A stretch of DNA of 64,000 nucleotides from Croceibacterium selenioxidans (GTDB lineage Bacteria > Pseudomonadota > Alphaproteobacteria > Sphingomonadales > Sphingomonadaceae). This document shows, piece after piece, positions 17,318-26,070 of the stretch. A program made the translations under genes and the position numbers. The DNA is taken from the NCBI RefSeq assembly GCF_018599195.1, contig NZ_JAHFVK010000001.1:1674001-1738000 (forward strand). Reading direction: 5' to 3'. The notes beneath the pieces are model-generated. The model ran no database searches, was not told the DNA's origin, and saw only the letters and a program-made list of their open reading frames with translations. How positions within the stretch are numbered: the stretch's first letter is position 1; each line of letters starts with the position of its first letter.

Positions 17318-17884
17318 TCAGGCGCGGCTTGCCGCCCGGAACAGACCGCCCGACACCAGCCAGAGCGCCACGAATACGCCGTTGAGCATGAACAGCCCGA
17401 CGGCACCGGGCGGCTCGTCGGCTCCTGCTCCAGCGATCAGCGCCACGACCGCGACAATCGCATGGGCGCCGGCGGCCAGGAGCAGGCTGCGCGATAGGCC
17501 GTCGGCTCGGAAACGGGCCACAACCGCTCCGGCGACGACCATCAGGATGATCGCGATGAACACGAGGTTGGCCGGATTGCCTTCGTCACCGATCACGCCA
17601 ACGGCCGCATTGACCCAGACCAGCAGGAACGAGGTCAGCACGGCAATGGCAGCTCCCAGCCGATAGGCCGTGCTGCTCTGCTTGCGCATCGCCAAGTCCA
17701 CCAGCCAGGTGCAGCCGTAGAGCAAGACGCCCATGAACACGAAATCTACTGGGCCCCACTGCACATCGCGGCTGAACTGCATCGCCACGGCAGGCGTAAG
17801 CAGCAGGCCTGTGGGAATGAGCCACAGCAGGATTCTCCACGGGCTGGATCGCCAACCGCCGTTCCGTTCGATCGATGTCGTCAT
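17318..17884 (-). CDS. Hypothetical membrane protein
   Basis: This 188-residue protein has about five predicted membrane segments, at about 17-34, 48-63, 75-95, 105-125 and 135-180. The pattern includes PVDFVFMGVLLYGCTWLVDLA, reminiscent of small uncharacterised inner-membrane proteins of Sphingomonadales. I do not recognise a functional motif. It is a single gene between the convergent lipoprotein gene and the DUF2332 gene on the same strand. Confidence 0.7.
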   Translation of the reverse strand: MTTSIERNGGWRSSPWRILLWLIPTGLLLTPAVAMQFSRDVQWGPVDFVFMGVLLYGCTWLVDLAMRKQSSTAYRLGAAIAVLTSFLLVWVNAAVGVIGDEGNPANLVFIAIILMVVAGAVVARFRADGLSRSLLLAAGAHAIVAVVALIAGAGADEPPGAVGLFMLNGVFVALWLVSGGLFRAASRA

Positions 17885-18009
17885 GTGTCATACCCTTCCT
17901 CGTTTGCCGGGAGTCAGGCCATGATCGGCACCGCGCTGAAAGGCATGAGGAGAGGGTGAGGAATCGCTGAAAAGCTCAGCTTGATCCGTTGCCGCGAGGG
18001 ACGATTACC

Positions 18010-19083
18010 TCACCCGAGCCACTCCACCCACGCCCCGTGCGGATGGGCCTCGGCCAGCATCACCGGTTCCTCGCCACCGGGCCAGTAGCGCACGGTCAGC
18101 TCGTGGCGGAAAGTCTCGCGGTTGGTTTCCAGCCTGATCCAGCCGAGCGGCCTGTCGACACTGGCCCGAGCCCCCGCTTGTTCCATCGCGACTGTGATCG
18201 CCTCGCGCGCGGCTTGCGGCAGGTATTGCCACATGACCGAATGATAGAGCACCCGCGTCACCCCCGGCTCCTGCGGCGCGGCCAGCCGTTCGAGCACGAA
18301 CTCTTCGGCATCCTTGCGCTCGAGCAGCGGTGGCGTTTCGGCCGCAAGCCGGGCGGCGGCTTCGATCCGGCCCATGCGCCCGGTCGCGTCGGGCCACACG
18401 TAAGCCTTGAGCCGCAAGGCCTCTGCGGGATCGGACAAGTCGATCGGAGCAACGTCGCAACCGCGGATGGAGACAATCTCCACCTCACCCGACGGCGCCG
18501 GGGGTCCGCGCCATTCGGGCACAATGTGCATCGGCGAGTCTACCGGCCCAGCTAGCGTTCCGCCAAGGTCATAGCGATAGCGCTCGATCATCGTGTTGAC
18601 ACCCGCACTGGCGCCGATTTCGTTGAGCTCGAACTTCGGCCCGAGCCGTTGCGAGAGCCACAGCAGGCCGCCCATGATGCTGGCGGAACGGCCCGCCTCG
18701 TTTGTCTGCGGCGGGCTGTCGAGCCACGGCACGAGCTTGGCATCCCATTCCACCGCCAGCGTCGCGACCAGCTCGTCAACCACCGCCTGGTCGGTGATCT
18801 CGCCGGCGTAGACCCGCTCCAGCCGCCGGTCCGCGCCCGAGAGGGTCAGCCAGTGCAAGCCGCCCGCCACGCGCAAGGGCATGGCGTCCTCCAGGCTCAG
18901 GCCCGGCCAGTTGTTCATCCGCTGAGCCAGTTCGGTCGGCGTGTCTAGAATGGCGAGCTCGGCGCGAATGACACGGGCGGTATTGGGGGCGAGCGCTTTC
19001 GCCGCATGATCGGCCTGCCAGGCAATTGCCTCGCGCACATCGGTAATCCCCATCACCGGCTGCCCATTCGCCGCACTTGCCAT
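18010..19083 (-). CDS. DUF2332 family protein
   Basis: This 357-residue protein matches the DUF2332 family in length and motifs. VREAIAWQADHAAKALAPNTARV is near the N-terminus. ELNEIGASAGVNTMIERYRYD resembles the glycine-rich motif of a Rossmann methyltransferase-like fold. RVLYHSVMWQYLP and PHGAWVEWLG are at the C-terminus. The function is unknown. ATG 19083 is preferred over the TTG three bases earlier. It is divergent from hisG, with 40 bases between the starts. Confidence 0.8.
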   Translation of the reverse strand: MASAANGQPVMGITDVREAIAWQADHAAKALAPNTARVIRAELAILDTPTELAQRMNNWPGLSLEDAMPLRVAGGLHWLTLSGADRRLERVYAGEITDQAVVDELVATLAVEWDAKLVPWLDSPPQTNEAGRSASIMGGLLWLSQRLGPKFELNEIGASAGVNTMIERYRYDLGGTLAGPVDSPMHIVPEWRGPPAPSGEVEIVSIRGCDVAPIDLSDPAEALRLKAYVWPDATGRMGRIEAAARLAAETPPLLERKDAEEFVLERLAAPQEPGVTRVLYHSVMWQYLPQAAREAITVAMEQAGARASVDRPLGWIRLETNRETFRHELTVRYWPGGEEPVMLAEAHPHGAWVEWLG

Positions 19084-19123
19084 CAACGTTGCCCTTTCCT
19101 GCCTCTTTGCCTAGGGCCGCGCC

Positions 19124-19780
19124 ATGACCACTGCCCTCACCTTCGCCGTGCCCAAAGGCCGCATCCTCGACGAGGCCCTGCCGGTGATGGCACGCGCCGG
19201 CGTCGTGCCGGAAAGCGCCTTCAACGACAAGGGCAACCGCGCGCTGAGTTTCGCGACCGAAGACGGCGCAATGCGGATCATCCGCGTGCGCGCATTCGAC
19301 GTCGCCACGTTCGTGGCCTTCGGCGCCGCGCATGCCGGGATCGTCGGTTCAGACGTGATCGAGGAGTTCAACTATTCGGAGCTCTACGCCCCGGTCGACC
19401 TCGACATCGGGCACTGCCGCCTGTCGGTGGCGGAGCCGAAGGATGCGAGCGTCTACAGCCCGGGCAACGCCAGTCACCTGCGTGTCGCGACAAAGTACCC
19501 GAACCTGACGAGCCGCTGGTTCGAACGGCAGGGCATCCAGGCCGAATGCGTCAAGCTGAACGGGGCGATGGAGCTGGCGCCCTCGCTGGGTTTGTCGCTG
19601 CGGATCGTGGACCTTGTCTCGAGCGGGCGCACCCTCGCCGACAACGGCCTGGTGGAAACGGACGTGATCATGCCCGTTTCGGCGCGCCTGATCGTCAATC
19701 GCGCGGCGCTCAAGACGGACGCGCGCGTGGCGCAGCTCGTCGAGCGTTTCCGCGCCCTCTCTGAAAGCGAGGCCGCCTGA
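19124..19780 (+). CDS. hisG: ATP phosphoribosyltransferase, short form
   Basis: HisG catalyses the first step of histidine synthesis, joining ATP and PRPP. At 218 residues this is the short (HisG-S) form, which lacks the C-terminal regulatory domain and normally needs the HisZ partner; no hisZ is in the window. Typical motifs are [27 protein letters not shown] and the PRPP site [14 protein letters not shown]. Its stop overlaps the hisD start by one base, giving a hisG-hisD-nusB-thiL chain. Confidence 0.95.
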   Translation: MTTALTFAVPKGRILDEALPVMARAGVVPESAFNDKGNRALSFATEDGAMRIIRVRAFDVATFVAFGAAHAGIVGSDVIEEFNYSELYAPVDLDIGHCRLSVAEPKDASVYSPGNASHLRVATKYPNLTSRWFERQGIQAECVKLNGAMELAPSLGLSLRIVDLVSSGRTLADNGLVETDVIMPVSARLIVNRAALKTDARVAQLVERFRALSESEAA

Positions 19781-21069
19781 TGCAACGCCTGCTTACCAGC
19801 GACCCGCAGTTCGAACGCAAGTTCGCCCGCCTCGTCGAAGACCGGCGCGAGACTGAAAGCGACGTGTCGAGCGTGGTTTCCGACATCCTTGATAAAGTCC
19901 GCCAGCGTGGCGACGAAGCGGTGGCCGAATACACCGCTCGCTTCGACCGCCATACGCTCGGCGCCGACGATGACTGGCGCATCGGGCCGGAGGCCTGCAA
20001 GGCGGCCTACGACGCGCTCGAACCCAAGCTCCGTGATGCGCTCGAGCTCGCCGCCGAACGCATCCGCGCTTATCACGTCGACCAGCTTCCGCGTGACCGC
20101 GACTTCACCGACGACGCGGGCGTTCGCCTGGGCGCCAGGTGGCGCGCGGTCGATGCCGCGGGTCTCTATGTCCCGGGCGGGCGCGCGGCCTATCCCTCTT
20201 CGCTGCTGATGAACGCGATCCCGGCCAAGGTCGCGGGTGTGGAGCGCATCGTCGTCGCCACACCGACCCCGCGTGGCGAGAGCAATCCGCTGGTCCTCGC
20301 CGCCGCCCACCTCGTCGGGGTCGACGAAGTCTGGCGTATCGGTGGAGCGCAAGCCATTGGCGCACTCGCCTATGGCACCAAGCGCATCAAGCCGGTCGAC
20401 GTCATCACCGGCCCCGGCAACGACTACGTGGCCGAAGCCAAGCGCCAGCTGTTCGGCGTGGTCGGCATCGACATGGTCGCCGGACCGAGTGAGATTCTCG
20501 TGATCGCCGACGGCACGAACGATCCAGACTGGATCGCCGCCGACCTCCTGAGTCAGGCCGAGCACGACCCGTCCTCGCAGTCGATCCTGATCACCGACGA
20601 CGCCAAATTCGCCGATCAGGTTGCCGACCGCGTCGACGTGCAGTGCTCGATGCTCGCCACCGAGGATTGCGCGCGTCAGAGCTGGGAGGACAACGGCGTG
20701 CTGTTGATCGTGAACGACCTGTCGGAAGCGCCCGCTCTCGCCAACCGCCTGGCCGCCGAGCATGTCGAGCTGGCGGTCGACGATCCGGAGGCGCTGTTCG
20801 CCGAGCTGCGTCACGCCGGTAGCGTGTTCCTTGGCCGGTATACGCCCGAGGCCGTCGGCGATTATGTCGCCGGCCCGAACCACGTGCTACCGACCGGCCG
20901 CCGCGCCCGCTTTGCCAGCGGACTCTCGGTGCTCGATTTCATGAAACGCACCAGTTTCATTTCGATGGATGCCGACGCGCTCGCCAAGATCGGTCCGGCC
21001 GCCGTCGCGTTGGCCGAGATGGAAGGTCTTCCGGCTCACGCCAAATCCGTACAGTTGAGGTTGAAATGA
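19780..21069 (+). CDS. hisD: Histidinol dehydrogenase
   Basis: This 429-residue zinc enzyme oxidises L-histidinol to histidine in two NAD-dependent steps. Signature segments are YVPGGRAAYPSSLLMN, TGPGNDYVAEAKRQLFG, DMVAGPSEILVIAD and QAEHDPSSQSILIT, all in the expected order. The C-terminal HVLPTGRRARFASGLSVLDF is also typical. It shares one base with hisG upstream and overlaps the nusB start by four bases (ATGA). Confidence 0.96.
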   Translation: MQRLLTSDPQFERKFARLVEDRRETESDVSSVVSDILDKVRQRGDEAVAEYTARFDRHTLGADDDWRIGPEACKAAYDALEPKLRDALELAAERIRAYHVDQLPRDRDFTDDAGVRLGARWRAVDAAGLYVPGGRAAYPSSLLMNAIPAKVAGVERIVVATPTPRGESNPLVLAAAHLVGVDEVWRIGGAQAIGALAYGTKRIKPVDVITGPGNDYVAEAKRQLFGVVGIDMVAGPSEILVIADGTNDPDWIAADLLSQAEHDPSSQSILITDDAKFADQVADRVDVQCSMLATEDCARQSWEDNGVLLIVNDLSEAPALANRLAAEHVELAVDDPEALFAELRHAGSVFLGRYTPEAVGDYVAGPNHVLPTGRRARFASGLSVLDFMKRTSFISMDADALAKIGPAAVALAEMEGLPAHAKSVQLRLK

Positions 21070-21515
21070 ACACCCCCGCCCGCTCCAAGGCCCGCTCGGC
21101 CGCCCGGCTCGCAGCCGTCCAGGCGCTGTACCAGCGGCAGATGGAAGGCACCCACCTTCCGCGCCTGCTCGATGAGTTTCACCAACACCGCCTTGGGGCG
21201 GAAATCGAGGAAGACCAATACATCCAGGCCGAAGTCGAGTTCTTCGACGACCTGGTAAGCGGCGCGGTCGCTCGCGAAGAAGAGATCGACACTCTGCTGG
21301 GCAGCAAGCTGGCCGAGGGTTGGTCGGTCCAGCGTCTCGACAAGACCATGCTGCAGATCCTGCGCGTGGGCGCGTACGAGCTGCTCGCCCGACCCGACAT
21401 CCCCACCGGCGCCGCGATCAGCGAATATGTCGACGTCGCCCACGCCTTTTTCGACGCGCGCGAGGCCAAGTTCGTCAACGGCGTACTCGACGCGGTGGCG
21501 AAGGCCGCCCGTTGA
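21066..21515 (+). CDS. nusB: Transcription antitermination factor NusB
   Basis: NusB, with NusE (ribosomal protein S10), binds boxA and supports rRNA antitermination. The 149 residues include RSAARLAAVQALYQRQME at the N-terminus, WSVQRLDKTMLQILRVGAYEL, and the C-terminal EYVDVAHAFFDAREAKFVNG. All are typical. The ATG overlaps the hisD stop, and the stop overlaps the TTG start of thiL, so this is a tightly coupled operon. Confidence 0.95.
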   Translation: MNTPARSKARSAARLAAVQALYQRQMEGTHLPRLLDEFHQHRLGAEIEEDQYIQAEVEFFDDLVSGAVAREEEIDTLLGSKLAEGWSVQRLDKTMLQILRVGAYELLARPDIPTGAAISEYVDVAHAFFDAREAKFVNGVLDAVAKAAR

Positions 21516-22384
21516 GCGGCGAGGCCGCTTTCATCGACACGCTCCGGGCTCTCGCCCACCATCCCGCCGCGCGCGGCTTGCTCGACGATACCGCGGTGCT
21601 GCAGTTCGGGGCGGAAACGCTCGTCCTGACGCACGACATGATGGTCGAGGGACGGCACTTCCTCCCCTCGCAATCACAGGCCGACGTCGCGTGGAAGCTG
21701 GTAGCGACCAACCTCTCCGACCTCGCCGCCAAGGGGGCCGAACCCTTGGGTGTGCTGGTCGGTTATATGCTCGCGCCCGACCAAGCCGATTTCGCAGAGG
21801 GCTTGAGCGAAGTCCTGGAGCATTACGGCGTACCGCTGCTTGGGGGTGACACCGTGTCAGGCGGGGCGCCGCAAGCGCTCGGTCTCACAGCCATCGGCCG
21901 GGCAACGCACTCGCCAGTGCCCTCGAGAAGCGGCGCGAAAGTTGGCGACGTACTGTGGCTCACCGGGCAAGTCGGCTCCGCGATGCTCGGCTTCGAGGCG
22001 TTGCGTGATGCGACCGGAGAGGACAGCACAGCCTATCGCCGACCCATGGCACGGCTGGCAGAAGGCGAGGCCCTCGCCCCGCTGGTGACGGCGATGATGG
22101 ACGTGTCTGACGGCGTCCTGCTCGACGCTTGGCGCCTCGCCGAGGCGAGTCAGGTCTCGCTCGCCATCGACAGCCGCGCCGTCCCGATCGCCGTGCCCGA
22201 AACCCGACGGCTGGATGCGCTGCGCTGGGGTGACGACTACGAGCTGTTGTTCACGCTGCCGGCCGATGTCGAGCCACCGGTACCGGCCAGCCGCATCGGA
22301 ATGGTGGAGCCGCGCGGATTTGTGCCGCTTTTCCTTGATGGAGAGCCTATCGCCAACCGTCACGGATTGGGCTGGGAGCACTAA
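21512..22384 (+). CDS. thiL: Thiamine-monophosphate kinase
   Basis: ThiL phosphorylates thiamine phosphate to thiamine diphosphate. The protein is 290 residues from TTG 21512, which overlaps the nusB stop; no ATG or GTG gives a better start. Motifs are LLDDTAVLQFG, THDMMVEGRHFL, TNLSDLAAKGAEPLGVL, LLGGDTVSGG, MMDVSDGVLLDAWRLAE and WGDDYELLFT, the last binding substrate. It closes the chain that starts with hisG. The next gene is 113 bases away. Confidence 0.92.
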   Translation: MSGEAAFIDTLRALAHHPAARGLLDDTAVLQFGAETLVLTHDMMVEGRHFLPSQSQADVAWKLVATNLSDLAAKGAEPLGVLVGYMLAPDQADFAEGLSEVLEHYGVPLLGGDTVSGGAPQALGLTAIGRATHSPVPSRSGAKVGDVLWLTGQVGSAMLGFEALRDATGEDSTAYRRPMARLAEGEALAPLVTAMMDVSDGVLLDAWRLAEASQVSLAIDSRAVPIAVPETRRLDALRWGDDYELLFTLPADVEPPVPASRIGMVEPRGFVPLFLDGEPIANRHGLGWEH

Positions 22385-22497
22385 GCTCGGGCTATTTCGC
22401 GCGGCCGCCTTTCAAATCCACTGGTCATAAATCGAACTTACGATCGCGGGATGAGCCACAGGTCGGAACCGTTCGACCTCTACTCGATTGGCTGTGA

Positions 22498-23853
22498 GTG
22501 AATGCCCACCCGCCCTTCGATGAGCTTGTCCAGCGAGGGGACCGCATCACCGTCAGAGATTCGGTCCGATACGCAGAAGAGCGCGAACGGACGATCTGGA
22601 ATAAGCGGCTGGATCAAGCCCGAGATCCCGATGCGATTATCAGGGTGGGTTCAGCAGAGGAGGCTGCCGAAGCGGTTCGCTTTGCCGCAGCCAACTGCTT
22701 GCAAGTGTCACCCCGGGGCGGCGGCCACCATTACGGCGCAGCCGCGTTGCGAAACGGAGGTGTGCTGCTCGATCTGGGTGGATTGGACTTCGTCGAGATC
22801 GACAGGACGGCCCGAGTTGCCCGAATTGGCGCGGGCGTACGCGGCGATAATCTGAGTGAAGAGCTCGCCGCGCAGGGGTTTGCCTTTCCCGTCGGACACT
22901 GCGCCGACGTGAGCGTAAGCGGCTATCTCCTCAACGGTGGTTTTGGCTGGAACTCGGGCGAATGGGGCGCCGCTTGCGCCAACGTCATCGCGATGGAAAT
23001 GGTCTTAGCGAATGGCGAGATTGTCCTGGTCAGTGAGAGCCATCATCCGGACCTGTTCTGGGCCGCGCGCGGAGGCGGACCGGGGTTTTTTGCAGCGATC
23101 ACGGCCTATCACGTGGCCCTCCATTCTCTGCCACCTGTTACCTGTGCCTGGCGAGCCGCGTTTCCAGCATCAAGCGCACCGCTCCTGGCCGACTGGCTCA
23201 CTGCTGCGACCGATTCAGCGCCGAGGGAAACCGAGGTCGGCTGCTTTCTTATGTCGCATTGGGATACCTCGGAGCCAGCGATCGTCCTCAGGGTCTCAGC
23301 CTGCGGCGACTCCGAAGCCGACGCGAGATCGCGCGTTTCTTCTTTCGCGTCCCCGCCGCAAGATGCGAGCCCGATCGGCGATCCTTGTACTGAGGTGATC
23401 CCGTTCACCGACCTCTTCAAGTTGTCGCCCATGCCAAGCGGGAAGCGCGTCGCAGCAGATCATCTGTGGGCTACGGCTCCGTTGGGCGAACTACTGCTCG
23501 CGGTCTACGATATCCCTGCGCACAGCCCGCATTCGACGATCGACCTGGTGGCCTATGGTGGACATTCGCGCACTGGTCTTCCGAAGGACGGGGCTCTCTC
23601 GGTCGGAGGGGGTACGGGGGCCGGTATCTATGCCATGTGGGATGATCCGGCAGATGACGACGCCAACTGCGCCTGGGTCCGCCGGGTCGACGAGGCACTC
23701 AGCCCCTTTCGTTCTGGCCGCTACGTGGGCGAGGCCGACCTGACCGCCTCTCCGCAGCGTCTGGCTGAGTGTTTCACTCAAGAAACCCTCGAGCGCCTGC
23801 AAAGCCTGCGCACGAAGTACGATCCGGACAGCCTGTTTTTCACATGGCCATGA
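22498..23853 (+). CDS. BBE-type FAD-linked oxidoreductase, predicted bicovalent flavin
   Basis: This 451-residue protein has the PCMH FAD-binding fold and, at the C-terminus, the berberine-bridge-like motif (RTKYDPDSLFF). The PRGGGHHYGA segment offers His77, and FPVGHCADVSVSGYLLNGG offers Cys135. These occupy the positions that carry the 8-alpha and 6-S flavin links in bicovalent BBE-type oxidases. Such enzymes oxidise sugars, alcohols or alkaloids; the substrate here is unknown. It starts at GTG 22498. It has no signal peptide, so it is probably cytoplasmic. Confidence 0.85.
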   Translation: MNAHPPFDELVQRGDRITVRDSVRYAEERERTIWNKRLDQARDPDAIIRVGSAEEAAEAVRFAAANCLQVSPRGGGHHYGAAALRNGGVLLDLGGLDFVEIDRTARVARIGAGVRGDNLSEELAAQGFAFPVGHCADVSVSGYLLNGGFGWNSGEWGAACANVIAMEMVLANGEIVLVSESHHPDLFWAARGGGPGFFAAITAYHVALHSLPPVTCAWRAAFPASSAPLLADWLTAATDSAPRETEVGCFLMSHWDTSEPAIVLRVSACGDSEADARSRVSSFASPPQDASPIGDPCTEVIPFTDLFKLSPMPSGKRVAADHLWATAPLGELLLAVYDIPAHSPHSTIDLVAYGGHSRTGLPKDGALSVGGGTGAGIYAMWDDPADDDANCAWVRRVDEALSPFRSGRYVGEADLTASPQRLAECFTQETLERLQSLRTKYDPDSLFFTWP

Positions 23854-23951
23854 CCGGACCGCCAACACAGGCAATCATCCTGTTTGCGGGCGTGCTCATT
23901 CATTCCGGCTTAAGGCCCTGACTCGCTATAGTAGCTCTCGGTCGCTGACGG

Positions 23952-24389
23952 ATGGAGAGAACCAAGCGCGTTGCGATAGTCATTTCCGGCTTGCTGCTTT
24001 CGGCCTGCACAACGCACGCTCAGCAAACATCGGCCGGCCTCGATAGCACTCTCGATGCCATGGCCGGCCAACCCGTCGACGTCGCGATAGCCTGGCTTGG
24101 CGAACCGATCGGCTCGGCGCCGATGGGCCCAGACCTCGTCTATGGATGGGGCCAGACATTCACCAGCACCGAGTACACCAATGCCGCGCCCGGCTTCGTC
24201 GAAGCGGCCGACTTCAAGGGCGGCGTATTCCCCGCACCGCGTCATACGGTCCAGAACAACTGCGTCATACGCATGGTAGTCGGTGCCGATGGTCTCATTC
24301 GCGACTGGGACTACCAAGGCTCGGATCGCGGTTGCCGCGCCTACGCGGATCGTCCGGGGAGCCATGCGATGCTTCGTGCCGCTAGTTAA
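23952..24389 (+). CDS. Hypothetical lipoprotein
   Basis: This 145-residue protein has a lipoprotein signal, KRVAIVISGLLLSAC, giving a lipobox with Cys19. The mature part has VAIAWLGEPIGSAPMGPDLVYGWGQ and ends with NNCVIRMVVGADGLIRDWDYQGSDRGCRAY. Its two cysteines may pair. The pattern of a hydrophobic repeat ending in a short cysteine region resembles small Sphingomonadales lipoproteins, but I recognise no named family. Confidence 0.7.
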   Translation: MERTKRVAIVISGLLLSACTTHAQQTSAGLDSTLDAMAGQPVDVAIAWLGEPIGSAPMGPDLVYGWGQTFTSTEYTNAAPGFVEAADFKGGVFPAPRHTVQNNCVIRMVVGADGLIRDWDYQGSDRGCRAYADRPGSHAMLRAAS

Positions 24390-24927
24390 CGAGGACCAAG
24401 GGCCACTCACGCTTCAACTGAGCCACCCGGCGCTCTGGTGTTCCCTGCCCGCCGCTAGGTTTTCGGATCGGCCGGACAGCTCGATAATCCCAAATCAATT
24501 TTGGAACGGCGCGATGAAGCTCCCGTTACCTGGCAGGACGCGCAGCACTCGACCCTCACGAAGCTGCGCGTCCAACCTGGAAGCCCCGCAGGGGCGGCGC
24601 AGAGGAGCAGAAACCCATATGGCGATCGGACTAGGGGCTACGGCGCGAGCGATCGCCGAGTGACGGGTAAAGTTGTCCATCTGTCGTTTGGAATGGCCGA
24701 AACCATGACTCTGTGCGCTTTGGCTGGCGTCGAATTCGTGCGCCTTCGAAACCTTCCTAATGGAGCGACGAGCGTCGAATGTTCGACAGACGAGGGGGCG
24801 AACGAACTGCGCTCACAGTTGCAGGGTCACATCTTGCCCATTCGGCGAAGCGCGAGTGAGGGGAATTCCGGCTAAGGTTATGAAGCCTTCCGCACGAGAG
24901 ATGCGGACACCACCAAGTTAACTGCGG
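24390..24927. other. Mostly non-coding stretch with one weak reading frame
   Basis: Between the lipoprotein gene and the convergent esterase gene there is no gene I can support well. Open frames cross it on both strands, but they lack good starts and family features, except for a possible small gene at 24660. No repeats, transposase remnants or terminator-like hairpins stand out. Confidence 0.5.
24660..24875 (+). CDS. Possible small hypothetical protein
   Basis: From GTG 24660 the frame encodes 71 residues (VTGKVVHLSFGMAETMTLCA at the start), with a balanced, protein-like composition. ATG 24693 is another start. No ribosome site stands out before either codon, and the sequence matches no family I know. 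The frame is open further upstream, but that part reads as unlikely protein (many Arg and Ser). Keep it as a tentative call. Confidence 0.3.
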   Translation: MTGKVVHLSFGMAETMTLCALAGVEFVRLRNLPNGATSVECSTDEGANELRSQLQGHILPIRRSASEGNSG

Positions 24928-25980
24928 CTATCGCATCAGTCCCGCTGTCCGTAGTGCGTCTTCTATCACTTGTCGGACGCTGCCAGACTTCGAATGGAGA
25001 GGTCTGGTCGGTTCTGCGCATGTCTTGGCCCGCTTAACCGCCGGATCGATCAACCCCCAGGTTCGGGCGCTGTGCAGGGTCGATGAAATTCCGGCCTCGA
25101 GCATGAACGCCCCGGTTTCGCCGCAACCGCATTCGCCTTCAACAGCGAGGGGCGCGCCATGGCCCATCCCCAGCACGCGATATTCCTCGATTACAAGCCT
25201 GCCCGCGTTGTTGCGCCAGCCGCGTCGGGGATGACCGTCGATCACTTCTTGCTCGGTCGGTTCTTGTCCCACGCCATGGACCTCTTGCCACTGGCGCAGA
25301 ATGCCCTCGGCATTGGACATGTCGACCACCGTGTCGGCTGTGCCATGCCAAATGGACACTGCCGGCCATTCGCTGTCGTGCGAGGCGGCTTCCCGTATCG
25401 ATCGGCCACTGCTTTTGGCTGTCGGCGAATATCGGCGCATCTGTTGGAACGCTTCGGGCATGCTGGATGCAGCTCCGTGCGGCAGTCCGGCCAGGATGGC
25501 CCCTCCCGCGAATTTCTCCGGGTAGGCTGCCAGCATGTTCGATGTCATGGCACCGCCAGCGGATAATCCGGTGATGAATACGCGCTTGCCGTCGACGCCG
25601 TGGCGGCCCACCATCGCATCGATCATCTGGGCAATCGAGAGAGGCTCGCCAGAGCGCCTCCGGGCGTCGCCGGGCTCGAACCAATTGAAGCAAAGGTTCG
25701 GATTGTTCGCCCGTTGCTGCTCGGGCAAGAGAACGGCGAACCCATGGGCTTCAGCGAGCTCGGACCACCCCGTGCCGGTGTCATATCCCCCCGCTGTCTG
25801 CGTGCATCCGTGAAGCGCCACCACAAGCGGCAAGGGATTTTCCGACGATGGTGCATAAAACCAGGCTTTCAACCCCCCCGGGTTCGAGCCGAAGTCGTCC
25901 AATTCCCGCAGGCGGCTAGGCGAGCGTCCCTGCATCGCGCGCGCCATAAGGGAACGATCAAGGCGTAAGTTCATGTTCAT
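24928..25980 (-). CDS. PHB-depolymerase-family esterase
   Basis: This 350-residue alpha/beta hydrolase has LVVALHGCTQTAGGYD as the oxyanion-hole segment and FITGLSAGGAMTSNML as the nucleophile elbow, with Ser140. SIWHGTADTVVDMSNAE provides the acidic residue, and a histidine (GMGHGAPLAV) completes the triad. The family includes poly(3-hydroxybutyrate) depolymerases and feruloyl or acetylxylan esterases. There is no signal peptide, so an intracellular or unusually secreted role is likely. I use ATG 25980; a longer frame to 26037 crosses the palindrome upstream. Confidence 0.85.
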   Translation of the reverse strand: MNMNLRLDRSLMARAMQGRSPSRLRELDDFGSNPGGLKAWFYAPSSENPLPLVVALHGCTQTAGGYDTGTGWSELAEAHGFAVLLPEQQRANNPNLCFNWFEPGDARRRSGEPLSIAQMIDAMVGRHGVDGKRVFITGLSAGGAMTSNMLAAYPEKFAGGAILAGLPHGAASSMPEAFQQMRRYSPTAKSSGRSIREAASHDSEWPAVSIWHGTADTVVDMSNAEGILRQWQEVHGVGQEPTEQEVIDGHPRRGWRNNAGRLVIEEYRVLGMGHGAPLAVEGECGCGETGAFMLEAGISSTLHSARTWGLIDPAVKRAKTCAEPTRPLHSKSGSVRQVIEDALRTAGLMR

Positions 25981-26005
25981 GCTGATTGCCTTGGTATGAC
26001 CTAGG

Positions 26006-26022
26006 ATGGTGCATTGCACCAT
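26006..26022. promoter_or_regulatory. Perfect 17-bp palindrome upstream of the esterase
   Basis: ATGGTGCA, a single T, then TGCACCAT form an exact inverted repeat, which lies 26 bases upstream of the esterase start. Weaker outer arms GGTAT and ATACC flank it. The position suggests an operator or a hairpin in the 5' leader. No partner regulator is encoded next to it. Confidence 0.4.
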
Positions 26023-26070
26023 ACCGCAATGCTGCACTGCGGCAAAGCCCTTAACGACAACGAAAAGCAG

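Noticed and set aside
19474-20883. Long open minus-strand frame opposite hisG and hisD
   Set aside because: Antisense to two clear enzymes with intact motifs, and no protein-like features.
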